DNA of 14,489 nt from NORP309 sp964564165 (GTDB lineage: Bacteria; Pseudomonadota; Gammaproteobacteria; Xanthomonadales; Marinicellaceae): assembly GCA_964564165.1 (NCBI GenBank), contig CAZLZZ010000076.1, forward strand, positions 1 through 14,489, given 5' to 3'. The number at the start of each line of letters is the position of its first letter. The first letter of the stretch is position 1. Positions 1 through 7,689 of this stretch are shown in pieces. Under the pieces are notes generated by a model. That model made no database searches. It saw nothing but the letters and a program-made list of their open reading frames with translations, and had not been told where the DNA came from. The translations under genes were made by a program, and so were the position numbers.

Positions 1-52
1 CAGTTGGAATCAGAATTTAATTGGGAATTTTGATTTTTCGGTCAACCACTAG
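1..52. other. flank left of the insertion sequence
   Basis: AT-rich sequence outside the left arm of the insertion sequence. I see no open reading frame, hairpin or promoter I would defend. Its last bases (CACTAG, 47-52) do not reappear as a direct repeat next to the right arm (ACAAGTG, 2131-2137), so no target duplication of the whole element is evident. Confidence 0.5.
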
Positions 53-166
53 TTAAGAAGTAACTCGTTGAAATATATAGAAATATTTAACCAGTCTTAA
101 AGCAAATTTTTTAATTAAAAAGAATTCATATCGGGTAGTTGGCTTTACAGACTGTGCAAGTATCCA
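53..166 (+). repeat. left long inverted arm of the IS
   Basis: From TTAAGAAGTAACTCGTTG inward to CTGTGCAAGTATCCA this arm matches the reverse complement of 1855-2130 once the nested MITE is removed. I count 10 mismatches in 114 positions and no gap. The longest conserved inner block covers ATATCGGGTAGTTGGCTTTA (about 129-148). Confidence 0.9.
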
Positions 167-253
167 TGTTTTAATCCTACAAAGCCACCTGAATTTCTAT
201 TTTTCATTTTATTTTCAATCACTTATTAATATTTTCCTCAATGTTGTGATTTT

Positions 254-288
254 TGCGTATTATTAAGTATTTTGTCGTTTTATACGCA
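254..288. repeat. small hairpin between left arm and transposase 3' end
   Basis: TGCGTAT (254-260) pairs with ATACGCA (282-288) across a 21-nt loop. It sits in the 156-bp non-coding stretch (167-322) downstream of the transposase stop. No U tract follows on the transposase strand, so I do not call it an intrinsic terminator. Nothing else is seen in this stretch. Confidence 0.4.
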
Positions 289-322
289 TAATTTAACACT
301 TTTAAGCCCAATATTTCTTAAT

Positions 323-1795
323 TTAGGCATATTGCTCTCTTTTTGTACAATGCTTGATGAATGCTGCTATGCCAATTATATTCAGCACTCTGGTAAAGTT
401 ATAACTCATGACCATCAGGCTAAATTCACCTTGGCATTTCTCTAATCCTCGCATGAGGAAATGATGCATTCCAGCTCGACATTTTATCGTTCCAAACGGG
501 TGCTCTATCATTGCACCTCTTTTTTTCATTACTGTCGGGTCTTCTTTTAATCGTTGCTGATTTCGCTCCAGCACTTCTTCGTGTTCCCACCGATACAGTG
601 AGCGTGTTTTGGATTTCTTACCTAAACATTTTTCTCTAATTGGACAGTTGTTACAATCTAATCTAGAACTTCTATATTGATGCATCTTTTTACCATTGTC
701 TATAGTCACCTTTCCTTTTTTAGGTAGTGGTTTTTGCTCAGGACAATAATAACAATCATCATACTGGTTATAGGTAAAGTTATCTTTAATTATCCGACCT
801 GATTTATTGGCTCTTTTTTGTTTAGGAACATAAGTTGTAATGCCATTGTCTTCACAGGCTTTAAGTTGCTTGCTGTCATAATAGCCTGAATCAGCTAAAC
901 CCGTTAACTCATCTACCTCTAAAACTTGCTTAGTTTCATTAAGTCTTTCAAATAGTTGGGCACAATCATTACTGTCTTGGATTAGTTTTTCCTCAACAAT
1001 TAAGAGGTGTTTATCATCAGTTGTGGCCTGTGCATTATAACCTGCAACGGTTTTACCTCTTTTCCTCAATAACCTAGCATCTGGATCAATGGTAGAAATT
1101 TGTGTATCTTCGCTATTTCTTAATTCTTTTTGAAGGGTGAGTTTTTCTTGTTGTTTTTCTTTAAGCTTTTCTAGCTTGCCTGATAAGTCTTTATCATCAG
1201 TACTTGATGGGTAATTTGATTTGTCTTCTTGTTTGTCCTGATTGTTGATTCTATCTTGGTATTCTTGTATTTTATTTTCAATTCCAGCAAGTTGTTTCTT
1301 TAAGTTGTTTTCAGTATAAATACTACTTTTATTGGCGCTGGCTTTTAAAAATGTTCCATCAACTGCAACCAGTTCTTTGCCAAACAAATCTAATTCTTTG
1401 CACAGCAATACAAAGTCTTTATTGGCTTTTCTTAATGCTTTGGCATTGTCGCTTCTAAAGTTTGCTATTGTTTTATAGCTGGGTTTTGAATCTGACATCA
1501 ACCAAATAACTTCTAAGTTAATTAGGCAAGTGCGTTCAAGTCTTCTTGAGCTATGAATTTTATTAAGATAGCCATAAAGATATAACTTCAATAAAGACCC
1601 AGGATCGTAAGCAGGCTGACCTGATGTAATTATTTGCTTGCTAGTTTTAAACCCAAGAATTTCTAAATTTAAACCATCAACATAGGCATCAATAGCCCGA
1701 ACTGTATTATTAGCACCTACATATTCATCAATGCTCGGTGGAAACAGCATGCTTTGTTCTCTGTTTTTGGTTGCTTTGTATCGTCTTTTTCTCAT
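323..1795 (-). CDS. IS1182-family DDE transposase
   Basis: A 490-residue protein that would cut and join the ends of its own insertion sequence. The N-terminal part (about 15-120) has the DUF772-like block containing AYDPGSLLKLYLYGYLNKIHS, which precedes the catalytic core in IS1182 and IS5-type transposases. The likely DDE triad is D146 (AVDGTF), D302 (LADSGYYDSKQL) and E431 (GAMIEHPFGTIK). A lysine- and glutamine-rich, probably coiled insertion (about 160-230) lies between the first and second Asp. Before the Glu is a Cys cluster (CPEQ near 351, then CNNCPIREKC at 381-390), the zinc-ribbon-like piece of this family. Length is normal and no stop or frameshift is visible, so the gene may still be active. 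The start is the ATG at 1795; no clear Shine-Dalgarno precedes it. Family call firm, activity inferred. Confidence 0.93.
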   Translation of the reverse strand: MRKRRYKATKNREQSMLFPPSIDEYVGANNTVRAIDAYVDGLNLEILGFKTSKQIITSGQPAYDPGSLLKLYLYGYLNKIHSSRRLERTCLINLEVIWLMSDSKPSYKTIANFRSDNAKALRKANKDFVLLCKELDLFGKELVAVDGTFLKASANKSSIYTENNLKKQLAGIENKIQEYQDRINNQDKQEDKSNYPSSTDDKDLSGKLEKLKEKQQEKLTLQKELRNSEDTQISTIDPDARLLRKRGKTVAGYNAQATTDDKHLLIVEEKLIQDSNDCAQLFERLNETKQVLEVDELTGLADSGYYDSKQLKACEDNGITTYVPKQKRANKSGRIIKDNFTYNQYDDCYYCPEQKPLPKKGKVTIDNGKKMHQYRSSRLDCNNCPIREKCLGKKSKTRSLYRWEHEEVLERNQQRLKEDPTVMKKRGAMIEHPFGTIKCRAGMHHFLMRGLEKCQGEFSLMVMSYNFTRVLNIIGIAAFIKHCTKREQYA

Positions 1796-1822
1796 GTTCT
1801 AATTTGGTGATTTACTTCTTAT

Positions 1823-1843
1823 ATTATACCATAATTTATGGTA
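1823..1843 (-). promoter_or_regulatory. transposase promoter -10 with overlapping palindrome
   Basis: On the minus strand TATAAT (plus 1828-1823) lies about 28 bp before the transposase ATG, and a perfect 8+1+8 palindrome TACCATAATTTATGGTA (1827-1843) overlaps its upstream edge. The layout resembles a promoter with an operator or an mRNA hairpin limiting transposase expression. The -35 box is weak (TTCCAA at 18-bp spacing). Inference from sequence only. Confidence 0.4.
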
Positions 1844-1934
1844 AATTTGGAAGTTGAATACTTGCACAGTCTCTAAAGCCAACTACCCGATATAAGTTCT
1901 TTTTAATTAAAAAACTTGCTTTAAGAATAGTTAA

Positions 1935-1940
1935 ATGTCT
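1935..1940. repeat. left copy of 6-bp target duplication ATGTCT
   Basis: ATGTCT directly abuts the left end (TGTAAC) of the 156-bp MITE-like element. The same hexamer abuts its right end at 2097-2102. Confidence 0.75.
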
Positions 1941-2096
1941 TGTAACTATTTAGCGAGTTTAAACTCATTTATGTAAGTTGTTGATTTATAAGACTTTGAA
2001 AGCATGGATTCTTTCGGGAGTTTACATGGACGTATTTACGTGTCCTTATAAATCAATAACTTACAGCTAATTTTAAGAATACGCTAAATAGTTACA
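1941..2096. mobile_element. 156-bp MITE-like palindromic element nested in the IS right arm
   Basis: A short non-coding element with perfect 15-bp terminal inverted repeats, TGTAACTATTTAGCG at 1941-1955 and its complement at 2082-2096. A second paired block further in (TGTAAGTTGTTGATTTATAAG, left arm, about 1973-1993) matches the right arm with one difference. The centre includes TTTACATGGACGTATTTACG, and the element encodes nothing of note. The identical hexamer ATGTCT on both sides is a target duplication. Moving it would need a transposase in trans; IS1182 is not obviously the supplier, because its inner arm sequence does not resemble these ends. Structure and duplication are read directly; mobility is inferred. 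Confidence 0.82.
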
Positions 2097-2102
2097 ATGT
2101 CT
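2097..2102. repeat. right copy of 6-bp target duplication ATGTCT
   Basis: Second copy of ATGTCT, immediately after the right terminal repeat (ending GTTACA) of the MITE-like element; partner of 1935-1940. Confidence 0.75.
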
Positions 2103-2211
2103 TTATATATTTCAACGAGTTACTTCTTAAACAAGTGCCATTAGGTAAACCCACCTTACAATTTTAACCGGGCAGTAATGCACACATAATTAGGAGTAAC
2201 ACAGAAATATT

Positions 2212-2816
2212 ATGGATACCAATATACTCTATAAAGTCATGCTATTTTGGATGATATTTTATATTTCCCCGGGCCGGTATGGGTGGCAGTTATGGAAGCA
2301 ACTCGCAAACTTAGTGTTGCTGAAATTTGGCAATTTTTTGTGAAGGTGTTTTTTCCCGCTAATATATCAATCCAATTCGTACAGGCCATTGTTTGCGTTA
2401 TATTCGTTGAGTTTGTTTCCAGGTTCTTTTCACAAATAGGGCTGTTTCTTTATGTTTTAGGTGGCTTGTATATTTCTTATCTCGCTTACAAGATCCTGAA
2501 AAGTAAAAAATCGAATGTTCTGTTAGAGCTTAGCTTTGTAAATCTAGCAATGATTATGTTGTTGTCTCCAAAAATATGGCTGCTGTTTCCATCTGGTGCA
2601 GTGATTGTCAATCAACTAAGCCCAAACATGGCTTTGAATGCAGTTGTATTTGCTTTTGGTGTGTTACTGATATCAAGTTTAATGTTTGTTGTTTATATAA
2701 TAATAGGAAAGATTGGTACTAAATTATTAAAAGACAATTTTTCTTATTTGGCATTTGGTTTACTTGTGGTATTTGCTTTGTTTTTATTTGGTGAAGCCTT
2801 TAGGGCATATTTATAA
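2212..2816 (+). pseudogene. LysE/RhtB-family exporter gene with a frameshift near codon 19
   Basis: LysE/RhtB proteins are inner-membrane exporters of amino acids and similar small solutes, usually about 200 residues with five or six membrane segments. Here the family's first segment and its Pro-Gly-Pro motif fall in different frames. The ATG at 2212, with AGGAG at 2192-2196, opens MDTNILYKVMLFWMIFYIS and then loses frame in the run CCCC at 2267-2270. The next frame continues PGPVWVAVMEATRK and stays open to 2816 with strongly hydrophobic segments. One extra C would restore a continuous protein of about 201 residues. Alternatives are a recent null mutation, a base-call error in the C run, or translation from the TTG at 2247 giving a protein without its first segment. 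The substrate cannot be told. Confidence 0.75.
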
Positions 2817-2838
2817 CGGATAACATTATCCGTTATAA
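2811..2838. terminator. perfect 13-bp hairpin between convergent lysE-like gene and polA
   Basis: TTATAACGGATAA (2811-2823) and TTATCCGTTATAA (2826-2838) form an uninterrupted 13-bp stem with a 2-base centre, covering the stop codon of the LysE-like gene. It lies between two genes that end towards each other, so a bidirectional terminator is likely. No long U tract follows on either strand, so this is not a textbook intrinsic terminator. Confidence 0.55.
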
Positions 2839-2863
2839 ATAGACAAGCACTAACTACTAAATA

Positions 2864-5596
2864 CTAATGCGCTTCATCCCAGTTATCACCCACTCCTGTG
2901 TCTACTTTTAACGGGATATCCAGCTTGGCTGCATTTTCCATTAAATCTTTAACAACAGCAGTCAACTCATCCAGCTTTTCTTCGCGGACTTCAAACACCA
3001 ATTCATCGTGGACTTGCATGATCATGCGGATATCTGGGTTGTTTTTGGTTTCTTCATAAACCAACAACATGGCTTTTTTAATAATATCTGCAGCCGTACC
3101 TTGCATCGGGGCGTTGATGGCAGCGCGTTCTGCACCGGCACGGATACGACCATTGCGGTTCTTGATTTCTGGGAAATACAATCTTCTGCCAAACAAGGTA
3201 TCGACATAGGCATTTTCTTTGGCTTCATCTTTGATATTTGTCATGAATTCAGCCACTTTGGGGTATTGTTCAAAATAGCGTTTCATATAATCTGAGGCTT
3301 CTTTGCGGGTTACGCCCAATTGTTTTGCCAGCCCGAACGCACTCATGCCGTACATCAAGCCAAAATTAATCGCTTTGGCAGCACGGCGTTGGTCTTTGCT
3401 GACTTCTGTAATATTTACCTCAAAAACTTGCGAAGCTGTGCGGCTGTGTACGTCTTGGTTTTTGGCGAATGAATCCAGTAAATTTTCATCTTGTGAAAGA
3501 TGCGCCATGATGCGCAGTTCTATTTGTGAATAATCCGCTGCCATGATTTTAAAACCATCTGGCGCAATAAAAGCTTGGCGAATACGGCGGCCTTCGGTGG
3601 TGCGGATTGGAATATTTTGCAAGTTGGGATTGGAGCTGGACAGTCTGCCCGTGGTGGTAACCGCTTGGTGGTAAGAGGTATGAATTCGCCCTGTTCTTGG
3701 GTTGATTTCAAGCGGCAGTTTATCGGTGTAGGTTGATTTTAATTTGCTCAATGAACGGTTCTCGATGATGATTTTTGGCAATTCATGCTCTTCTGCCAAC
3801 TCTTGCAGAACATCTTCTGAGGTTGAGGGCAAGCCTGTGGGTGTTTTTTTAATGACAGGAATGCCTTGTTCTTCAAACAAAATCTCTTGTAATTGTTTGG
3901 GTGAATTGAGGTTGAATTCCCTGCCGACCAATTCATAGGCGGCTTGTTTGAGCGTCTCAATTTTTAGACCCAATTGGTGGCTTTGGATTTTTAAGACATC
4001 CGAGTCTACCAATACACCTGTTTGTTCAATCTTAGCCAGCACATTAACCAGTGGCATCTCAATTTCAGAATAAACTTTTTGTTGTTGGGGTTGTTTGGCC
4101 AATAGTTCTTTTAGGGTCAAATGCAATTGTAACGTGATGTCTGCATCTTCGGCGGCATAATGGGTAGCGATGTCGATGGCGACTTGGGCAAAACCAATTT
4201 GTTTGACTCCTTTGCCACAAACCTCCTCGTATTTGGTGGTTTGGATTTGTAAATATTGCATCGCCAAGGTGTCCATGTCATGTCGACCATTGGTATCCAG
4301 CACATAAGATTCCATCAAACTGTCATTGTTCAAACCCGTTATTTGTATGCCGTATTTGGACAAGACATTCATGTCGTATTTAAAATGCTGGCCAATCAAT
4401 TCTATATCAGGGTTGTTAATCACAGGAATCACCAAATCCAGTACAGTTTGCAAGTCCAATTGTCCTTCAATGATTTTATGGTCATCAATTAAACTCATCT
4501 CTACGTGGGCGATTGGCACATACGCAGCATCACCGGTTTTGTAGGCAAATGATAGCCCAACAATATCCGCAGTCATAGAGTTAATAGAAGTGGTTTCTAA
4601 ATCAAAGGCGACTATTCCTGCTTTTTCAATGTCCTTTAGCCACTGTTTTAAGGTGTCTAAATCTTGGATGCAGGTATATTGGATTTTTTCTTTCTTAACT
4701 TCGGGTATCGCAGCAGCTTGGGAGGTGCTTGAAAACATATCTCCCTGGGCACTGCGTTGCAATGATTTAATGCCACAATCTTCTGCCAGTTGATTTAAGG
4801 CATCAACATCTTCGCCCTTAATTTTTAATTCTTCAACCTCGCATTCTAATTTTAATTCGGTATCAATGGTTACTAAGGCTTTTGACAGCGGGATTTTATC
4901 CAGTGCTTCTCGCAAATATTCACCCACTTTGCCTTTAACATTATCAGCATCGGCAATAATGTTGTCCAATGTTTGGTGTTGTGCCAACCATTTAACAGCG
5001 GTTTTTGGTCCAACCTTGTTCACCCCCGGAATGTTATCCGAGGTATCGCCGATTAAAGTCAGGTAATCAATAATTTGACTGGGTTCTACTCCAAATTTTT
5101 CAACCACTCCTTTGTAGTCGAATACTGTATTGCGCATGGTATCAATCAACATCACATCGTCATTGACCAATTGTGCCAAATCTTTATCGCCGGTTGAAAT
5201 CACGGTTTTGAATCCCGCTTTGCTTGCCATAACACCAAGAGTACCCATTACGTCATCGGCCTCAACACCGATTTTTTCCAACAATGGTATTCCTAAAGCC
5301 TTAATAATGTCTTTGGTGGGTTGAATTTGCGCACGCAAATCATCAGGCATCGGCGGACGTGTGGCTTTGTATTGTTCATACATATCGTGACGAAAGGTTT
5401 TGCCAGGTGCATCAAATACCACTGCCATGTATTCTGGCTCGTATTCTTTTAACATGCGATTAATCATATTAATCACCCCATATATCATGCCTGTTGGCTC
5501 TCCTTTGTGATTTTTTAGTCGTTGCAATGCAGGGACAAAGTGAGCGCGGTACAAGTAGGCAGAACCATCTACCAAATATAGGGTTTTATCGGACAT
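2864..5596 (-). CDS. polA: DNA polymerase I
   Basis: Repair and Okazaki-fragment polymerase, 910 residues (E. coli PolA has 928) with all three domains. The 5' nuclease (about 1-285) shows LVDGSAYLYRAHF, GVEADDVMG, ISTGDKDLAQLV and GDTSDNIPG, the acidic and helix-hairpin-helix signatures. The 3'-5' proofreading domain (about 325-500) keeps all its acidic residues: D332 and E334 (FDLETTS), D408 (GQHFKYDMN), Y480 and D484 (YAAEDAD). The polymerase domain (about 510-910) has motif A with D688 (AADYSQIELR), the O helix RRAAKAINFGLMYG with Phe745 at the position that sets dideoxynucleotide sensitivity, and motif C with D864 (VHDELVFEV). Nothing is missing, so proofreading and nick translation should both work. 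The start at the ATG of 5596 fits the family N-terminus; no strong ribosome site is visible. It is transcribed away from the Sel1 gene. Confidence 0.98.
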   Translation of the reverse strand: MSDKTLYLVDGSAYLYRAHFVPALQRLKNHKGEPTGMIYGVINMINRMLKEYEPEYMAVVFDAPGKTFRHDMYEQYKATRPPMPDDLRAQIQPTKDIIKALGIPLLEKIGVEADDVMGTLGVMASKAGFKTVISTGDKDLAQLVNDDVMLIDTMRNTVFDYKGVVEKFGVEPSQIIDYLTLIGDTSDNIPGVNKVGPKTAVKWLAQHQTLDNIIADADNVKGKVGEYLREALDKIPLSKALVTIDTELKLECEVEELKIKGEDVDALNQLAEDCGIKSLQRSAQGDMFSSTSQAAAIPEVKKEKIQYTCIQDLDTLKQWLKDIEKAGIVAFDLETTSINSMTADIVGLSFAYKTGDAAYVPIAHVEMSLIDDHKIIEGQLDLQTVLDLVIPVINNPDIELIGQHFKYDMNVLSKYGIQITGLNNDSLMESYVLDTNGRHDMDTLAMQYLQIQTTKYEEVCGKGVKQIGFAQVAIDIATHYAAEDADITLQLHLTLKELLAKQPQQQKVYSEIEMPLVNVLAKIEQTGVLVDSDVLKIQSHQLGLKIETLKQAAYELVGREFNLNSPKQLQEILFEEQGIPVIKKTPTGLPSTSEDVLQELAEEHELPKIIIENRSLSKLKSTYTDKLPLEINPRTGRIHTSYHQAVTTTGRLSSSNPNLQNIPIRTTEGRRIRQAFIAPDGFKIMAADYSQIELRIMAHLSQDENLLDSFAKNQDVHSRTASQVFEVNITEVSKDQRRAAKAINFGLMYGMSAFGLAKQLGVTRKEASDYMKRYFEQYPKVAEFMTNIKDEAKENAYVDTLFGRRLYFPEIKNRNGRIRAGAERAAINAPMQGTAADIIKKAMLLVYEETKNNPDIRMIMQVHDELVFEVREEKLDELTAVVKDLMENAAKLDIPLKVDTGVGDNWDEAH

Positions 5597-5640
5597 ATAA
5601 TTGCAGTGTTTTTAAAATTCTGATTATTTTAACATTTAGT

Positions 5641-5670
5641 TTGGCAAATTAAACAAGGATTCATTATTAT
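5641..5670 (+). promoter_or_regulatory. candidate sigma-70 promoter for the Sel1-repeat gene
   Basis: TTGGCA (5641-5646) and TATTAT (5665-5670) are separated by 18 bp, giving a start site near 5677 and a short leader before the ATG at 5696. It lies in the 99-bp gap between divergent polA and the Sel1 gene. Prediction by eye only. Confidence 0.35.
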
Positions 5671-5695
5671 AGGGTTTTTATTTATTATTTTGTCA

Positions 5696-6286
5696 ATGAA
5701 AATTTTATTTGTATTTTTTGGTATATTACTCGCTTTTGGTGTTTCATCTGAAAGCTACAGAGATTTAAGTTTTGAAAAATTGCTATCAGCTGCCGAGTCT
5801 AATGATCCGGTCGCCATGGGGTTTTTGGCTGAAAATTATGAACACGGCAGTGGCATTAAAAAGGACATTCAAAAGGCACAACGCTGGTATAAAAAGTCAG
5901 CAGAGCTCAATTATGCGCCAGCGCAATACAACCTTGCGGTAATGCTATACGATGGTTCAATGGTTAATCAAGATTTGGCGCAAGCCTTTTTTTGGGCAGA
6001 AAAAGCAGCTGAACAATCCTACCCTACCGCACAATTTTTGGTGGCATCCATGTATGCACAAGGCAAAGGCGTTTATCAAAATAAACAACAAGCCAGAAAA
6101 TGGTATCAAAACGCAGCCAACCAAGACAGTTCAATGGCAGCTTATAATTTGGCCCTCATGTTGTTGCAAGGAGATGGCGTGGATAAAAACGAAAAACAAG
6201 GTATGGAGTGGTTGAGAAAAGCCGCTAAACAAAACCATGTTCAGGCAATCTCGGTGTTGCGTTTGATTGAGAATCAAAATCAATAG
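5696..6286 (+). CDS. secreted Sel1-repeat (TPR-like) protein
   Basis: A 196-residue exported protein made almost wholly of Sel1-like repeats, helical-pair modules that serve as protein-protein scaffolds. The N-terminus is a signal peptide (MKILFVFFGILLAFGVSS), so the product is probably periplasmic. Four full 36-residue repeats follow, each opening with the A-x-x-x-L-A pattern and closing with a W-x-x-K-A-A type helix: about 36-71 (EHGSGIKKD), 72-107 (YDGSMVNQD), 108-143 (AQGKGVYQN) and 144-179 (LQGDGVDKN), then a partial repeat. I chose the ATG at 5696 because it begins a good signal peptide; the TTG at 5690 would add only two residues. Its 3' end overlaps the opposing acyltransferase gene by 7 bp. 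The partner protein is unknown. Confidence 0.85.
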   Translation: MKILFVFFGILLAFGVSSESYRDLSFEKLLSAAESNDPVAMGFLAENYEHGSGIKKDIQKAQRWYKKSAELNYAPAQYNLAVMLYDGSMVNQDLAQAFFWAEKAAEQSYPTAQFLVASMYAQGKGVYQNKQQARKWYQNAANQDSSMAAYNLALMLLQGDGVDKNEKQGMEWLRKAAKQNHVQAISVLRLIENQNQ

Positions 6287-7146
6287 AAAGGTGGTTCGCC
6301 ATCAGGTTGTATGCTAAATCGTTTATAAGTCCACTGGTATTGTTCGGGCGCTTTATCAACGATGGTTTGTATTTTTTTATTCATATAGGCAACAGATGTT
6401 TCTAAACCTGTTCGAATTTCGTAACCACTTTCTTCAAAAAACACATCAAAACCAGTTTTAGTTCTTAGCGCATAAGCAAAAAATACGGGAACTTTGGTTT
6501 TAACTGCAAGTTTTGAAAACAATGTCATGGTATAGGTGGGAATGCCATAAAATGGCGCGAAAACTCCCTGCCCGCCTTTCGGGCGCTGATCGGGCAATAT
6601 TGCCACAAAGCCTTTGTCTTTTAGGTGTAGCATGATTTTCCTAACACCTTTTAGATTGGCTTCTATTTGCAGAGCTTTGGACTTGCCTCGAAAGTCCACC
6701 AATATCTTTTCAATATTTTTATCGTCAGGTGGCTTGTACAAAAAAGCAAACTTATCAAAACGAGCCAAAACTAAGTTCAACACTTCCCAATTACCCATAT
6801 GTGGTGCTGCCAACAAAAGCCCATTGCCTTGATTCAAAGCCTTTTCAAAACTTTCTAAACCACTAATGTTCTGGACGATATCGTTAACGTCTAGCTTCTT
6901 GTCCCAGAGTTTTCCTAATTCCATCATGTTCATAACCGCAGAGTTAATACTTTGCTTGGCAAGATTTATGGTTTGATCCTCCGATAAGTCGGGGTAGCAT
7001 TTTTCAATATTGGTTAAGGTGATGTGCTTGTTCTTTTTTGAAAGTTTCCAAGTGACTTTGCCTAAAAACTTAGCCACATACCTGCTGTGCTTTAAGGACA
7101 AAGCTTTGCTGAGTTTCAAAATTAGTTTAAATATTAATGCTTTCAA
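6280..7146 (-). CDS. LpxL/HtrB-family lipid A-type acyltransferase
   Basis: A 288-residue member of the LpxL/LpxM/HtrB superfamily, inner-membrane enzymes that move an acyl chain from acyl-ACP onto the lipid A precursor. The diagnostic H-x4-E motif is at H116-E121 (PHMGNWE). A second family block, DQRPKGGQGVFAPFYGIP, lies near 180, followed by the phosphate-binding-like TMTLFSKLAVKTKVPVFFAYALR. The N-terminal 50 residues (KLSKALSLKHSRY and TLTNIEKCYPDLSEDQ) align with the usual family start, so it looks complete. No ATG is available in frame near the start: an in-frame TAA lies just upstream and TTG at 7146 is the best start, with no visible Shine-Dalgarno, so expression may be low. The exact acceptor and whether it is the primary LpxL or a paralogue cannot be told. 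It meets the Sel1 gene tail to tail. Confidence 0.85.
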   Translation of the reverse strand: MKALIFKLILKLSKALSLKHSRYVAKFLGKVTWKLSKKNKHITLTNIEKCYPDLSEDQTINLAKQSINSAVMNMMELGKLWDKKLDVNDIVQNISGLESFEKALNQGNGLLLAAPHMGNWEVLNLVLARFDKFAFLYKPPDDKNIEKILVDFRGKSKALQIEANLKGVRKIMLHLKDKGFVAILPDQRPKGGQGVFAPFYGIPTYTMTLFSKLAVKTKVPVFFAYALRTKTGFDVFFEESGYEIRTGLETSVAYMNKKIQTIVDKAPEQYQWTYKRFSIQPDGEPPFY

Positions 7147-7222
7147 AAGATGATGAATTTAATGATAAAAACCCATAATAATAGCAAACAAGAATTTAAG
7201 AAAGTCGCACCAGTCTTTTTTC

Positions 7223-7259
7223 AAAAAAAAACCACTCGGTCAAATTATTTGAGTGGTTT
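7223..7259 (-). terminator. intrinsic terminator reading leftwards (no gene upstream)
   Basis: Plus-strand AAACCACTC (7229-7237) pairs with GAGTGGTTT (7251-7259) around a 13-nt loop. Nine A's at 7223-7231 give a U9 tract on the minus strand, making a textbook minus-strand terminator. It lies about 80 bp before the acyltransferase start and no gene reads into it. Confidence 0.75.
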
Positions 7260-7397
7260 CTTTGTCCTTTTTAATCTTCCTGATTTTTCCCTATTTGTAA
7301 TCCCTAAACTTCCCTGTTAAATTTGAGAAAATCCACGTCCCCAATTCTACACTGCTATTTTGCCAATAAAACTTATGGTTGGGTATAGGAAAACCAC
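7223..7397 (-). ncRNA. possible small RNA between the two leftward terminators
   Basis: A candidate transcript of about 175 nt. On the minus strand a sigma-70-like promoter, TTGACT (plus 7431-7426) and TACAAA (7409-7404) with 16-bp spacing, would start near 7397, and the terminator at 7223-7259 would end it. No open reading frame of interest lies inside. Promoter and terminator are readable but both are predictions; I recognise no known RNA family. Confidence 0.25.
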
Positions 7398-7456
7398 GCA
7401 ATCTTTGTAGGAATTTTCATACAAAAGTCAAAACACCCTGTCTAAAATCACTTTCC

Positions 7457-7486
7457 AAAAAAAAACCGCCAGAAAAAATCTAGCGG
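7457..7486 (-). terminator. second intrinsic terminator reading leftwards
   Basis: Plus-strand CCGCCAGA (7466-7473) pairs with TCTAGCGG (7479-7486), one C-A mismatch, with a five-base loop. Nine A's at 7457-7465 give U9 on the minus strand. As with the terminator at 7223-7259, no gene is visible upstream on that strand, so it may end an uncharacterised transcript arising at 7490-7750. Confidence 0.7.
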
Positions 7487-7689
7487 CTCAATATTTTAGG
7501 TCATCCTAACCCCATCCTTTTCCCCGAGAGCAATCCAATTGCCAAGCAATCACCATCCTTACGCAAATACTTGAAGCCATATCCTTTGTTGTCCTTAAAT
7601 TAGCTTAACAAACCATCCCTTGACTTGCTTCCATGAGCTCTATTATCCCCATGTTAGAATGTTTGACTATAGGAAAAAAGCTTTTTGTT

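Larger units (their letters stand above)
53..2130 (-). mobile_element. IS1182-family insertion sequence with 114-bp inverted arms, carrying a nested MITE
   Basis: The element is an IS1182-type transposase gene between two long inverted arms, 53-166 and 1855-2130. The right arm contains a 156-bp secondary insertion; without it and one copy of its 6-bp duplication the interval is 1916 bp, within the usual IS1182 size. I see no direct repeat outside the arms, which fits an old insertion, a family that need not duplicate its target, or true ends lying further in. Terminal repeats of IS1182 members are usually short, so the outer arms may instead be a pre-existing palindrome into which the IS jumped. 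Arm coordinates are read directly; the assignment of the ends is inference. Confidence 0.75.
1855..2130 (-). repeat. right long inverted arm of the IS, split by a MITE
   Basis: Reverse complement of 53-166, interrupted at 1941-2102. The inner part (1855-1940) carries CTTGCACAGT and AACTACCCGATAT; the outer part (2103-2130) carries TATATTTCAACGAGTTACTT. Without the insert the two arms have equal length and align without gaps. Confidence 0.88.

Noticed and set aside
2811..2838. Attachment site or operator instead of terminator
   Set aside because: The position between two convergent stop codons is best explained by termination; no integrase or regulator is near.
3008..5324. Several 60-95 codon frames on both strands within polA
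   Set aside because: They are antisense or out-of-frame shadows of a fully conserved polymerase gene, with no motifs of their own.
7490..7665. A known riboswitch or 6S RNA
   Set aside because: I compared by memory with glycine, c-di-GMP, TPP, SAM and 6S consensus features and found none.
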